From contig NZ_QKLF01000002.1 of the NCBI RefSeq assembly GCF_003224335.1, forward strand, positions 1 through 64,000: a stretch of 64,000 nt of DNA, read 5' to 3'. Position 1 is the first letter of the stretch. Every line of letters begins with the position of its first letter. A model generated the notes under the pieces. The model saw nothing but the letters and a program-made list of their open reading frames with translations. It was not told where the DNA came from and did no database searches. The DNA comes from Curtobacterium sp. MCJR17_055 (lineage in GTDB: Bacteria; Actinomycetota; Actinomycetes; Actinomycetales; Microbacteriaceae). Below are positions 44,496-53,585 of this stretch, piece by piece. Both the position numbers and the translations under genes were made by a program.

Positions 44496-45091
44496 GAGTT
44501 CACCCCCATCTCGTCACGGAGTCGGATCATCCCGTCGCGGAGACGGGTCTTGACGGTGCCGATCGGCACCCCGAGTCGCTCGGCCATCTCGCTGTGCGAG
44601 AAGCCGCCGTAGTAGGCGAGTTGCACCGCCTGCCGCTGGAACTCGGTGAGTCGGGAGAGCGCCCGGCTGACGCGTTCGTGCTCGAGTCGGATCTCGACCG
44701 ACTCGGAAACGGAGTCGAAGTCCGTCTCGAAGTCGCGGATGCCGATCTTCGTGTCCCGGTCGCGGGAGGACTGCGATGCCCGCACCCGGTCGACCGCTCG
44801 GCGGTGCGCCATCGTCAGCACCCAGCTGGCGGCACTGCCGCGGGCCTGGTCGAAGCGCGTGGCCTGCTGCCAGACCTCGAGGAAGACCTCCTGCGTGACC
44901 TCTTCCGACTGCGCCCGGTCCTTGAGGAGCCGCGTCACGAGTCCGAGGACCCGGCCGGACAGCTCGTCGTACAGGTCGGAGAACGCAGCCTGGTCGCCGG
45001 TCGCGACCCGGATGAGCAGGTCGTCCGCCGACACCGGTTCCGGGGCGGCGGGAGTCCAACCATCCATGTCGCCTTCCACGAGAGTGAGCAT
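44492..45091 (-). CDS. sigK: ECF RNA polymerase sigma factor, SigK-like
   Basis: A 199-residue extracytoplasmic-function sigma factor. Region 2 includes AAFSDLYDELSGRVLGLVTR and the -10-recognition helix QEVFLEVWQQA; region 4 includes LTEFQRQAVQLAYYGG and the helix-turn-helix SHSEMAERLGVPIGTVKTRL. The ATG at 45091 has AAGGAGG ten bases upstream; an in-frame ATG at 45067 with GGAAGG is an alternative. The longer upstream frame is rejected. It is regulated by the coupled RskA gene. The closest named relative by order and motifs is mycobacterial SigK; its regulon is not visible here. Confidence 0.88.
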   Translation of the reverse strand: MLTLVEGDMDGWTPAAPEPVSADDLLIRVATGDQAAFSDLYDELSGRVLGLVTRLLKDRAQSEEVTQEVFLEVWQQATRFDQARGSAASWVLTMAHRRAVDRVRASQSSRDRDTKIGIRDFETDFDSVSESVEIRLEHERVSRALSRLTEFQRQAVQLAYYGGFSHSEMAERLGVPIGTVKTRLRDGMIRLRDEMGVNS

Positions 45092-45131
45092 TGCAGGTTT
45101 TCCTCCTTCCCGGGTGGACGGCGTCCTCCGC

Positions 45132-45149
45132 GCGCACTGGACAGTGCGC
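45132..45149. promoter_or_regulatory. 8-bp-arm palindrome upstream of sigK
   Basis: GCGCACTG, GA, CAGTGCGC: a perfect inverted repeat 41 bases before the sigK start, at a position where an operator or leader hairpin could lie. No factor is known to bind it. Confidence 0.4.
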
Positions 45150-45548
45150 TCGGCGACGGCGGTCGCGGTGGTCATCAGTCGGGTCCCGTTCGGATCGGGT
45201 GACGCAGCGGTCGCTACGCGGGTGGTGCCGTGTTCAGGTGCCGAGGCCCCGTGCGACCCACAGGGAATTGACCCGGGAGCGGGCCCGGGTCGCACGGGGA
45301 CCTCGTGTGATCGTCGTGCGACGGTCACGCTGATGATTCGGCACCCTCGCGCCGTCGGTTTGGGTCAGGATCGCTTGGGATGTCCGCTGCGGTCGGCGGA
45401 CAGTCTTGCGGGCGCCGCGGCGGTGGTCGGCGTGCTCTGGACGGGCGTCGGCCGCACCGCGCCGACGCGTCCGATGCAGGCCCGGATACGGGTGCTGACG
45501 GAAGGTCCGGTCACGGGTGCTGACGGGAGGCCCGGATGCGGCAACAGG

Positions 45549-45644
45549 CCGGGCACCGCGGGTGGGCGCGGGCTGGGCACCGCGAGTGGGTGCGGACCGG
45601 GCACCGCCACGGGGTGCGAGCGCGGCACCGCGACCGGTTGCGGG
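45549..45644. repeat. four degenerate 24-bp tandem repeats in the sigK upstream region
   Basis: Four 24-bp units share GGGCACCGC and a G-rich end (GGTGGGCGCGGG and variants). A shorter pair of 25-bp units around ACGGGTGCTGACGG precedes it near 45488-45535. The stretch 45092-45983 contains no credible gene; apart from these repeats it holds only the sigK upstream palindrome and the RNA candidate at 45757-45859. Confidence 0.65.
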
Positions 45645-45744
45645 CTGGGAGCGCGAGCGGACCCGGAGCGCTGTCCACGGCGCGCGCGGTCGCGGATCTG
45701 TCCCCCCAGAGTGAACACCTGGGTACGGACGGGGAGGTGTCTCG

Positions 45745-45750
45745 TACACT
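45745..45750 (+). promoter_or_regulatory. -10 hexamer TACACT before the candidate structured RNA
   Basis: TACACT stands nine bases before a strong 11-bp closing stem, at the expected distance from a transcription start near 45757. Confidence 0.45.
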
Positions 45751-45756
45751 TGATCT

Positions 45757-45859
45757 CGCCGGGCCGCAGCAAGCCCCGGGCTCCAATATTCGCCGCTCCG
45801 AGCGGCCTCGCGCCGAGAGGCGCTTCTGCGGCCCGGTCTTCTCATGTCCGGGCTCGGAC
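45757..45859 (+). ncRNA. candidate structured RNA, multibranched with GNRA loop
   Basis: An 11-bp perfect stem (CCGGGCCGCAG at 45759-45769 with CTGCGGCCCGG at 45826-45836) closes a domain. Inside are a 6-bp hairpin (GCCGCT/AGCGGC) and a 5-bp hairpin capped by the tetraloop GAGA (GCGCC/GGCGC, 45810-45823), plus an unpaired AT-rich CAATATT. A final hairpin (GTCCG/CGGAC, 45846-45859) could end the transcript. A -10 box precedes it and no gene follows on that strand. It does not match tmRNA, SRP RNA, RNase P RNA or riboswitch cores that I know. Confidence 0.4.
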
Positions 45860-45983
45860 CCGGGTGACCCGCGTCCGCCCGACGCGGCGGCGTCCTGACG
45901 GACGTCTCGACCGCCGAACGGTGCTCGTGTCCGTCACCGTGCAGTCCGACGACGCAGTGACCAGGCGGCTTGTCGGAGGGTGG

Positions 45984-46613
45984 TCAGTCCAGGCTGTCGC
46001 GACGCCACAGCGCCGCAGCGGCGGACAGGTCCTCGGCCAGCTCCGCGAGCCGGTACGCGCGCGTCGTCAGCGCCGATGCCCGCTCCTGGGCCGTGCGGTC
46101 CGAATCATCCGCGACCGAGGTCGCCCCCGCGGCGGTCAGCCGCGCGAACGCGGCCCCGCGCTCGAGCGCCACCGCGAAGTCGCCCGTGTACAACCCGTGC
46201 AGGATCCGGTCGGACAGGGTGAGGATCTCCGCCGGGCCGGTCGGTTCCTCGGCACCCGCCACGGCCTGGTCGATCGTGCCGATGAGCTGCGTGCCGCGCT
46301 CGAAGAGGTAGGCGATCTCCTCGGGGTTCTGCCGGATGACGGTCCGCACCAGGTAGATGCGCCAGAGCGCACCCGGCAGGGTGTGTGCGCCGACGCGGGC
46401 CCACAGTTCGGCGATCGCGTCGATGCCGTGCACGTCCGTGTACGTGACCAGCCGCTCGACGACGGCGGGGTCCGGGTCCTCCCGCACGCGGTGGAGGAGC
46501 GCGTTCGCCGTGTCGTGCGCGACGCGGTTCACCAGCGCCGGGTCCTCACCGCCCTGGATGGCGGCGAACTCGGCGTCGGTGAACTGGACGGGTCGGTGGT
46601 GTTCACGAGGCAC
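45984..46613 (-). CDS. conserved hypothetical helical protein
   Basis: A 209-residue cytoplasmic protein, helical and acidic, without membrane segment or signal. It reads REHHRPVQFTDAEFAAIQGG at the start and has ERLVTYTDVHGIDAIAELWA and RTVIRQNPEEIAYLFERGTQ. I do not recognise a domain. The GTG at 46613 is supported by TACACT exactly six bases upstream, implying a leaderless mRNA. It is transcribed away from tRNA-Lys. Confidence 0.7.
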   Translation of the reverse strand: MPREHHRPVQFTDAEFAAIQGGEDPALVNRVAHDTANALLHRVREDPDPAVVERLVTYTDVHGIDAIAELWARVGAHTLPGALWRIYLVRTVIRQNPEEIAYLFERGTQLIGTIDQAVAGAEEPTGPAEILTLSDRILHGLYTGDFAVALERGAAFARLTAAGATSVADDSDRTAQERASALTTRAYRLAELAEDLSAAAALWRRDSLD

Positions 46614-46619
46614 CGCGAC

Positions 46620-46625
46620 AGTGTA
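46620..46625 (-). promoter_or_regulatory. -10 hexamer TACACT of a leaderless promoter (hypothetical gene)
   Basis: TACACT, then GTCGCG, then GTG at 46613. It lies back to back with the tRNA-Lys promoter. Confidence 0.6.
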
Positions 46626-46641
46626 GGCGCTGCTCTCCCGA

Positions 46642-46647
46642 TACCCT
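46642..46647 (+). promoter_or_regulatory. -10 hexamer TACCCT of the tRNA-Lys promoter
   Basis: TACCCT ends nine bases before the mature tRNA 5' end, a normal distance for a tRNA with a very short leader. Confidence 0.6.
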
Positions 46648-46656
46648 TGGTCGCGA

Positions 46657-46729
46657 GGGCCTCTAGCTCAGTTGGTAGAGCACCGGACTTTTAATCCGAG
46701 GGTCGTGGGTTCGAGCCCCACGGGGCCCA
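46657..46729 (+). tRNA. tRNA-Lys (anticodon TTT)
   Basis: A complete cloverleaf: acceptor GGGCCTC with GGGGCCC (one G-U pair), D arm GCTC/GAGC with AGTTGGTA loop, anticodon loop CTTTTAA giving TTT, and T arm GTGGG/CCCAC with TTCGAGC. The discriminator is A. The last anticodon-stem pair is a C-A mismatch, as also occurs in mycobacterial tRNA-Lys. Its last 36 bases recur four times downstream. Confidence 0.95.
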
Positions 46730-46997
46730 CCTCTGGTCGGGACGCCCACCGCCCTCTTCATCCGAGGGTCGTGGGTTCGAGCCCCACGGGGCCCACCTCT
46801 GGTCGGGACGCCCACCGCCCTCTTCATCCGAGGGTCGTGGGTTCGAGCCCCACGGGGCCCACCTCTGGTCGGGACGCCCACCGCCCTCTTCATCCGAGGG
46901 TCGTGGGTTCGAGCCCCACGGGGCCCACCTCTGGTCGGGACGCCCACCGCCCTCTTCATCCGAGGGTCGTGGGTTCGAGCCCCACGGGGCCCACCTC
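46694..46997 (+). repeat. 66-bp tandem repeat carrying the 3' end of tRNA-Lys (4.6 copies)
   Basis: The 36-base 3' part of tRNA-Lys (from ATCCGAGG through the acceptor end) plus a 30-base spacer is repeated with an exact 66-bp period at 46694, 46760, 46826, 46892 and 46958. The copies appear identical. Open frames through it are artefacts of the repeat. The rest of the gap to 47117 shows nothing else. Confidence 0.95.
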
Positions 46998-47117
46998 CTC
47001 GTCGCCTCCCGTCCGACCGTGCCGCCCCGTTCTGGGGTCCGCGCCCGTCTCGCGAACGGGACATGATGCTCGTTGTGGGGGTACCACGCCGCAGCGCGCC
47101 TGTGGTGTGGTGCTGTC

Positions 47118-47756
47118 ATGCCCAGCGCCACCATGGACTCCGCACAGCACGACGACGTCTTCACCCGCACCCAGATCGTCGATGCGATGATCCGCGTACT
47201 CCACGAACTGCCCCTGCACGAGGTCACCCCCGCTCGCGTCGCCGCAGAGGCCTCGATGAGCGTCGAGACGATGACCGGCTCGTTCCCGAGCTGGGACGGC
47301 CTCCTCCTCGCGAGCATCGACCGGTGGAACGATCAGCGCACGACGGGGCTGATGCCGATCGCCGCCGAGCTGGGCACGGTCCGGTTCCTCCGCGCGATCG
47401 TCATGAAGAACATCGAAGACCCGTCGCTCATGCGGTTCCTCACCGCGATGCTGAACATCGCCGCGGCACCGAACCACCCGCTCGCGCCGATGCTGCACAG
47501 CCGGTGGCGCCGGTTCCAGAGCTTCGTGCAGGAGTCCCTCGTGCAGGACATCACCGTCGGCCGCGAACCGCACACGATGGAGCCGGCTCGCGGTGCCGAG
47601 CAGCTGATCGCCACGTACGAGGGCCTGCAGCTGCAGTCGATGGTCCGTCCGGAGATGGACCTGCTCGAGTCCTTCGACCGAGCCGTGACGCGTCTCCGCG
47701 AGGGATGGTCCCGCGCCTACGTCCCGCCCGTGTGGGACCTCTCGCAGGCGAGCTGA
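47118..47756 (+). CDS. TetR-family transcriptional regulator
   Basis: A 212-residue regulator. The N-terminal helix-turn-helix is in VTPARVAAEASMSVETMTGS, followed by the usual third helix replaced by a divergent SFPSWDGLLLAS, where most TetR proteins have a YYHF-type motif. The C-terminal helical ligand domain includes FLRAIVMKNIEDPSLMRFL. The ATG at 47118 is chosen; another ATG five codons later is possible. No divergent target gene is adjacent, so ligand and targets are unknown. Confidence 0.72.
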   Translation: MPSATMDSAQHDDVFTRTQIVDAMIRVLHELPLHEVTPARVAAEASMSVETMTGSFPSWDGLLLASIDRWNDQRTTGLMPIAAELGTVRFLRAIVMKNIEDPSLMRFLTAMLNIAAAPNHPLAPMLHSRWRRFQSFVQESLVQDITVGREPHTMEPARGAEQLIATYEGLQLQSMVRPEMDLLESFDRAVTRLREGWSRAYVPPVWDLSQAS

Positions 47757-47915
47757 TCCCGGGGTACAGCTCGCCCCCAGGTGATCCTTGGTCGCCGCAC
47801 TGTCCACATCGGTGCCCCGCTCAGCAGTCTGTTGGATTCACCCGGATATGGTCGTTCTCGTTCCGCTCACCGCGGGACGTCAGCACTGAACGAACCACAC
47901 CGAACGGGGTACACC

Positions 47916-48236
47916 GTGATCGAGCCCATCGACGCCACGCAGACCAGCTCCACCGGTGACGCGCGCCGCCTCGTGGAGCTCGCCGCCGCCACCGGGACGA
48001 GCATGAGCGACGAGCTCCTGTTGGACACCCTCCGACGCAACGCGAAGGTCAGCATCCGGCACATCCGTGCCGACTTCGCCGAGGTCGCGACCGGCACCGC
48101 CGTCCTCGGGTACGTCTGCCGACAGCGCAAGGACTTCCTCGCGCTGCGCGGTGACGACCCGGCATGGGCGCAGGAGATCGGCCGCTACCCGAGCGAGTCA
48201 CTCGCGGTCGAGGCCCTGCGGATGCGTCGAGCCTGA
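47916..48236 (+). CDS. small hypothetical protein
   Basis: A 106-residue charged, largely helical protein: VELAAATGTSMSDELLLDTL and RQRKDFLALRGDDPAWAQEI. No membrane segment, signal or recognised domain is seen. The GTG at 47916 is the most likely start, with GGGG about seven bases upstream; a longer frame begins at 47781 without a ribosome site. It is isolated between the TetR-like gene and the galactose locus. Confidence 0.55.
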   Translation: MIEPIDATQTSSTGDARRLVELAAATGTSMSDELLLDTLRRNAKVSIRHIRADFAEVATGTAVLGYVCRQRKDFLALRGDDPAWAQEIGRYPSESLAVEALRMRRA

Positions 48237-48285
48237 CCCGACCGCCGCAAGCGACCGGCCGGCCAGGCCGATCGCGTCACCCCGG

Positions 48286-49221
48286 TCAGGACCAGACGCG
48301 TCGGATCCCCCACGAGCCGGTCCACGTCTCGTCGGCCTTGAGCCACCGCAACCCCTCCCCCGAGTTGAGCGCGTCCGCGGGTGCGGTCATGGGCTCGACC
48401 GCCACGGCGAGCCCCTTCCCGTCACCGCGGGGGAACTCGCGGGACGTGAAGACCTGCACGTAGGGGAACGACGCGTCCTGCCACAGCTCGACGCCGTCGC
48501 CCTCGGGCCCGTGCAGCGACGTCCGACGGATGCCGTCCGCGTCCGGCTGCACGTCCGTGTACGCCGTGTCCAGGTCCGCGTCACCGGCACGGAGCCCCTG
48601 GCGCAGGTCGACGTCCGTCCCCTCGACCGGGCGGGTGCCGTTCGGGATCTTCCGCTCGTCGACCGTGAAGGCGGTCGCGGCGTCGAGGCGGATCACCAGG
48701 TCCTCCGCCGGGGTGTCGCCGGCCCGGAGGTACGGGTGCGACCCGACCGCGAACGGCGCCGGGCGACCGGAGCGGTTCGTGATCGTGTGGGTGATGCGGA
48801 TGCCGTCCTCCACGAGCTCGTGGTGCACACGCGTCTCGAGGGTGAACGGCCAGCCGTGCTGCGGGTGGATCGTCGCCTGCTGCTCGATCGACGACTCGGT
48901 CTGCTCGACGACGCGGTACGGCGCGAAGCGGAGCAACCCGTGCGAAGCGTTGCCGTACTTCGGCTCCGAGATGTCGAGCTGCTGCGCCGCCCCGTCCAGC
49001 TGCCACACGCCACCGGCCACGCGGTTCGGCCACGGCACGAGGACGATGCCGTTCGCCCCGGCCGGGGCCTCGCTCGCGGGGAAGGGCTCGGTGAGGTCGA
49101 ACCCGGCGACCCGCAACTCGCGGATGCCGGCGGCGACCTCGGTGACGACGGCCTCGACGACGCCGTCGGGTCCCGCGTGCCGCAGGTGGTACTGACCGCC
49201 GGTGGGTGCCGCTGTGCTCAT
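48286..49221 (-). CDS. galM: aldose 1-epimerase family protein
   Basis: A 311-residue galactose mutarotase-like enzyme that interconverts alpha and beta anomers of hexoses. Family motifs are present: VLVPWPNRVAGG near residue 60, NASHGLLRFAPYRV with the first catalytic histidine, and FAVGSHPYLRAG with the second. The catalytic glutamate is probably in VAVEPMTAPADALN. The ATG overlaps the deoR stop as ATGA, so it is coupled to the regulator. With galT-galK divergent across the operator it completes a Leloir-type galactose locus; galE is not in the window. Confidence 0.86.
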   Translation of the reverse strand: MSTAAPTGGQYHLRHAGPDGVVEAVVTEVAAGIRELRVAGFDLTEPFPASEAPAGANGIVLVPWPNRVAGGVWQLDGAAQQLDISEPKYGNASHGLLRFAPYRVVEQTESSIEQQATIHPQHGWPFTLETRVHHELVEDGIRITHTITNRSGRPAPFAVGSHPYLRAGDTPAEDLVIRLDAATAFTVDERKIPNGTRPVEGTDVDLRQGLRAGDADLDTAYTDVQPDADGIRRTSLHGPEGDGVELWQDASFPYVQVFTSREFPRGDGKGLAVAVEPMTAPADALNSGEGLRWLKADETWTGSWGIRRVWS

Positions 49222-50063
49222 GGGTGCTGCTTCCTCTCCGATGTGCGGGTCGCGCCCGCTGGTCCGTCCGCGACCACCACGTGGACCCCGGCCGCCCGGA
49301 TCCGGTCGACCGCGTCCGCGCTGGCTCCCGCGGTGACGACAACGTCGACGTCCTCCAGCGTGCTGACCACGCCGATGTCGGCCCGGCCGAACTTCGACCC
49401 GTCCGCGACCACGACGGTACGCCTGCCCGCCGCCGCGAGGACCCGCTTCGCCTCGGTCTCGGGCAGGTTCACGTTCGTCAGCCCGTGCTCGACGTCCAGC
49501 CCGGTCCCGCTGAGGAACACCAGGTCGGCGGACAGCATCGGCAGCACGGTGGCGTTGAAGGGCGCGACGAGCGAGTGCTGCATGGGCCGGAGCGTGCCAC
49601 CGGTGACGACGACGGTGAAGCGCGGCACCGCCCGTTCGAGCGCAAGGGCGGTGGTGAGCGAGTTCGTCACGACGGTCAGGTCGACGAGGTCCTCGCGTGC
49701 GACGAGCGCCTCGGCGACGGCCGCCGGGGTCGTCCCGACGTCGAGGACGATGCACTGCCCGGAGCGCACGAGGTCAGCTGCGGCCCGGCCGATCGCGGCC
49801 TTCGCGGTGCTGTTCTCGACGGCCGTCACCTCGAGCGGACGCTCGCGTGAGCCGGCCCCGAGGCGGACCGCACCGCCGTGCACCCGGCGGATCCGGGCCT
49901 CCCGGTCGAGGGTGGCGAGGTCCTGCCGGACCGTCACCTCGCTCGTCCCCACCGCGGCGGCCAGGTCAGCGGTCCGGACCATGCCGCGGGCGCCGTCGAG
50001 GATCGCGACGATGCGCTCCTGGCGCAGCAGTGCGGGCAGCACGGGAGGCTCGTCGGTCGTCAC
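49218..50063 (-). CDS. DeoR-family transcriptional repressor of the galactose locus
   Basis: A 281-residue sugar-responsive repressor. The DeoR helix-turn-helix is near residues 10-60 (RQERIVAILDGARGMVRTAD, VGTSEVTVRQDLATLD), and the C-terminal DeoRC sensor domain contains VLDVGTTPAAVAEAL, VVTNSLTTALAL and VVADGSKFGRADIG, which bind a sugar phosphate. The GTG at 50063 is chosen; GTG 50087 is an alternative but overlaps the operator. It lies divergent from galT-galK with a 16-bp palindrome between and probably represses both directions. The inducer is inferred. Confidence 0.85.
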   Translation of the reverse strand: MTTDEPPVLPALLRQERIVAILDGARGMVRTADLAAAVGTSEVTVRQDLATLDREARIRRVHGGAVRLGAGSRERPLEVTAVENSTAKAAIGRAAADLVRSGQCIVLDVGTTPAAVAEALVAREDLVDLTVVTNSLTTALALERAVPRFTVVVTGGTLRPMQHSLVAPFNATVLPMLSADLVFLSGTGLDVEHGLTNVNLPETEAKRVLAAAGRRTVVVADGSKFGRADIGVVSTLEDVDVVVTAGASADAVDRIRAAGVHVVVADGPAGATRTSERKQHP

Positions 50064-50085
50064 GGGACGAGTTTCGTCTGCTTCC

Positions 50086-50101
50086 ACTTGCTTTCGCAAG
50101 T
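50086..50101. promoter_or_regulatory. palindromic operator between deoR and galT
   Basis: ACTTGC, TTTC, GCAAGT: perfect 6-bp arms with a TTTC centre, typical of DeoR-family operators. It overlaps the expected -35 region of galT, whose -10 hexamer begins at 50115, and lies just upstream of deoR. Confidence 0.7.
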
Positions 50102-50114
50102 CTTCGTACCGGAG

Positions 50115-50120
50115 TACAGT
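50115..50120 (+). promoter_or_regulatory. -10 hexamer TACAGT of a leaderless galT promoter
   Basis: TACAGT, then GATGCG, then GTG at 50127. This decides the galT start; the frame is open further upstream through the operator. Confidence 0.6.
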
Positions 50121-50126
50121 GATGCG

Positions 50127-51220
50127 GTGATCACGAAACGTGCGACGACGCTCGCGGACGGCCGCGACCTCTTCTACTTCGACGACGCGGACTCGACGCT
50201 CCCCGCCGAGCGGAGCATCGACCACCGCGTCCTCGACCCGCGGCCCGAGACCGCGCGGATGCGGCAGGACGTCCTGACCGGTGAGTGGGTCTCCATCGCG
50301 GCGAGTCGGCAGAACCGGGTGTTCCTGCCGCCGGCCGACCAGGACCCGCTCGCACCGCAGACCGCTGCGAACCCCTCCGAGATCCCGAGCCGGTACGACG
50401 TCGCGGTGTTCGAGAACCGGTCCCCGTCGTTCGGTCCGATGCTCGAGGCGGACGACGCTCCGGAGTCCCTCGAGTCCCTGTCCGATGTCGGTCTCGACCG
50501 TCAGCTCCGGAGCGTCGGCCGCTGCGAGGTCGTGTGCTTCTCCCCGGAGACGAGCGGCTCGTTCGCGTCGATCTCCGAGTCGCGGGCCCGGACGGTCGTC
50601 GAGGCCTGGGCCGACCGCACCGCGGCCCTCTCCGCCATGCCCGGTATCCAGCAGGTGTTCCCGTTCGAGAACCGGGGCGAGGCGATCGGCGTCACGCTCC
50701 ACCACCCGCACGGGCAGATCTACGCGTACCCGTACGTCACGCCGCGCACGCAACGACTGCTCGCGTCGATCGAGCGCTTCGGGCCGGACCTGTTCGAGCA
50801 GCACCTCGCGAACGAGCGCGCGTCAGAGCGCGTGGTGCTGCAGGGCGAGCACTTCACCGCCTTCGTGCCGTTCGCCGCACGCTGGCCGATCGAGGTCCAC
50901 ATGCTGCCGCACCGCCACGTGCCGGACTTCGCCGGCCTGACCGAGGCCGAGAAGGACGAGCTCGCACACATGCACCTGCGGCTCACCCGCGGGCTCGACG
51001 CGCTGTACGACACCCCCACGCCGTACATCGCCGCGTGGCACCAGGCGCCGGTGCACACCGCGCGCGACACCGTGCGGCTCATGCTGCAGATCACGTCCCC
51101 GCGTCGCGCGGCGGACAAGCTCAAGTTCCTGGCTGGCAGCGAGGCCGCCATGGGCGCCTGGATCGGGGACCTCGTGCCCGAGAAGGCGGCCGAGTTCATC
51201 CGAGGAGGGATCGAACGCGC

Positions 51221-51224
<4 letters not shown>
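50127..51224 (+). CDS. galT: galactose-1-phosphate uridylyltransferase
   Basis: A 365-residue enzyme of the Leloir pathway that exchanges galactose-1-phosphate and UDP-glucose. The active-site motif HPHGQIYAYP has the nucleophilic histidine between the two prolines' neighbours; ENRSPSF and FENRGEAIGVTLH are further family segments. EVHMLPHRHVPDF in the C-terminal half matches the structural metal region. The GTG start lies six bases after a -10 box. The stop overlaps galK as ATGA. Confidence 0.93.
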
Positions 51225-52360
<1,136 letters not shown>

Positions 52361-52405
52361 CGGCGCGGCCGCGCGGCGCCCGGCGCGCGGAGCTGGCCGG
52401 GCGCG

Positions 52406-52465
52406 CTTCGCGCTGAGCGACAGTGCGCGGCCCGGCGGCCGCGCGGACTGTCGCTGACCGCGAAG
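52406..52465. terminator. large interrupted hairpin after galK
   Basis: CTTCGCG and CGCGAAG form the outer stem, AGCGACAGT and ACTGTCGCT the middle, and GCGCGGCC and GGCCGCGC the inner stem around a CGGC loop, with one small internal mismatch. It starts 46 bases past the galK stop and is the probable galT-galK terminator. Confidence 0.6.
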
Positions 52466-52552
52466 GGCCATGCCGGCCGGCCGCGCCCGTCGGGCCGGCA
52501 CCGGGCCTCCCGGCCGCCACGCTCCTGCGGACCGCGGCGTCACCTGTATCCA

Positions 52553-52610
52553 CACAACGAGAACCGGCTCGCGCCACGGACGTCCGTGGCGCGAGCCGGT
52601 TCTCGTTGTG
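52553..52610. terminator. 58-bp perfect palindrome between galK and folD
   Basis: Two 29-base arms, starting CACAACGAGAACCGG, are exact reverse complements with no spacer. As RNA it would form a hairpin of about 27 bp on either strand, in the 301-base gap between convergent galK and folD stops. No T tract follows. The remaining gap has no gene. Confidence 0.75.
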
Positions 52611-52661
52611 CAGGGCCGATCTGCGCCGACTGACGACGGCGGGCCTACCGCGTCCGCGCAC

Positions 52662-53585
52662 CTACTTCAGGTGGCGCTCCGCGGCCTCGACGACGTTCTT
52701 CATGAGCATCGCGCGGGTCATCGGTCCGACCCCGCCCGGCGTCGGCGACAGGAAACCGGCGACCGACGCGACCGCGGGATCGACGTCGCCGCGGAGCTTC
52801 GCCTTCCCGGTCGCCGGGTCGACGATGCGACTGATGCCGACGTCGATGACCGCAGCACCGGGCTTGACCCAGTCCGGCTGCACGAGCCCGGCGACCCCGG
52901 CCGCGGCGACGATGATGTCGGCGCGGCGGCACTCGGCGGCGACGTCCTCGGTGAGCGAGTGCGTGAGGGTGGCGGTCGCCTCGAGCCGGGTGAGCAGCAG
53001 CCCGAGCGGACGACCGACCGTCAGCCCCTGCCCGATGATCGTGACGTGCTCGCCCCGGATCGGGACGCCGTACGCCTCGAGCATCGCGACGATGCCGCGC
53101 GGGGTGCACGGCAGCGGGGCGTCGATCGTGCCGGCGCCACCGGGGACGGCGAGCACGAGCTCACCGAGGTTCGTCGGGTGCAGGCCGTCGGCGTCCTTCG
53201 CCGGGTCCATGAGCTCGAGCATCGGGATCGGGTCGATGCCCTGCGGCAGCGGGAGCTGCACGATGAACGCGGTGACCCGCGGGTCGTCGTTCATCTGCAG
53301 GATCGCAGCCCGGATGTCGGCCGCACTCGCGGACGAGGGCAGGTCGATGCGGACCGAGTCGAGCCCGATCTGCGCCGAGTCCTTGTGCTTGCCGGCGACG
53401 TAGGAGACCGACCCGGGGTTCTCGCCGACCATGATCGTGCCGAGACCGGGACGGAAGCCGTGGTCGTGCAGGCGGTCGATGCGGACCTTCAGGTCGTCGA
53501 GCGTACGCGCGGCGAGGACGGTGCCGTCGATGCGGACGGCACTGCCCTCCCCCGCCCAACGCTCACGAGGGAGCGCGGCGCTCAC
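52662..53585 (-). CDS. folD: bifunctional methylenetetrahydrofolate dehydrogenase/cyclohydrolase FolD
   Basis: A 307-residue enzyme oxidising 5,10-methylene-THF and hydrolysing the product to 10-formyl-THF. Signatures include [14 protein letters not shown] with the catalytic lysine (YxxxK type), [10 protein letters not shown], and the NADP-binding [27 protein letters not shown] lies near the end. The GTG overlaps the glyA stop as GTGA. In glycine/serine metabolism GlyA supplies methylene-THF that FolD converts, and both lie behind a ZTP riboswitch. Confidence 0.94.
   Translation of the reverse strand: MSAALPRERWAGEGSAVRIDGTVLAARTLDDLKVRIDRLHDHGFRPGLGTIMVGENPGSVSYVAGKHKDSAQIGLDSVRIDLPSSASAADIRAAILQMNDDPRVTAFIVQLPLPQGIDPIPMLELMDPAKDADGLHPTNLGELVLAVPGGAGTIDAPLPCTPRGIVAMLEAYGVPIRGEHVTIIGQGLTVGRPLGLLLTRLEATATLTHSLTEDVAAECRRADIIVAAAGVAGLVQPDWVKPGAAVIDVGISRIVDPATGKAKLRGDVDPAVASVAGFLSPTPGGVGPMTRAMLMKNVVEAAERHLK

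Noticed and set aside
45757-45859. SRP RNA, tmRNA or 6S RNA assignment for the structured RNA
   Set aside because: The conserved SRP loop bases, the tmRNA tRNA-like ends and a 6S-type long central bubble are not visible.
46694-46997. CRISPR array
   Set aside because: The spacers are identical to one another and the repeat is the tRNA 3' end; no cas genes are nearby.
46663-47317. Open frames rich in GPRGARTHDPRMKRAV-type repeats across the tRNA-Lys region
   Set aside because: They arise from the 66-bp tandem repeat, whose length is a multiple of three, so every frame stays open. They encode tRNA sequence, not a protein.
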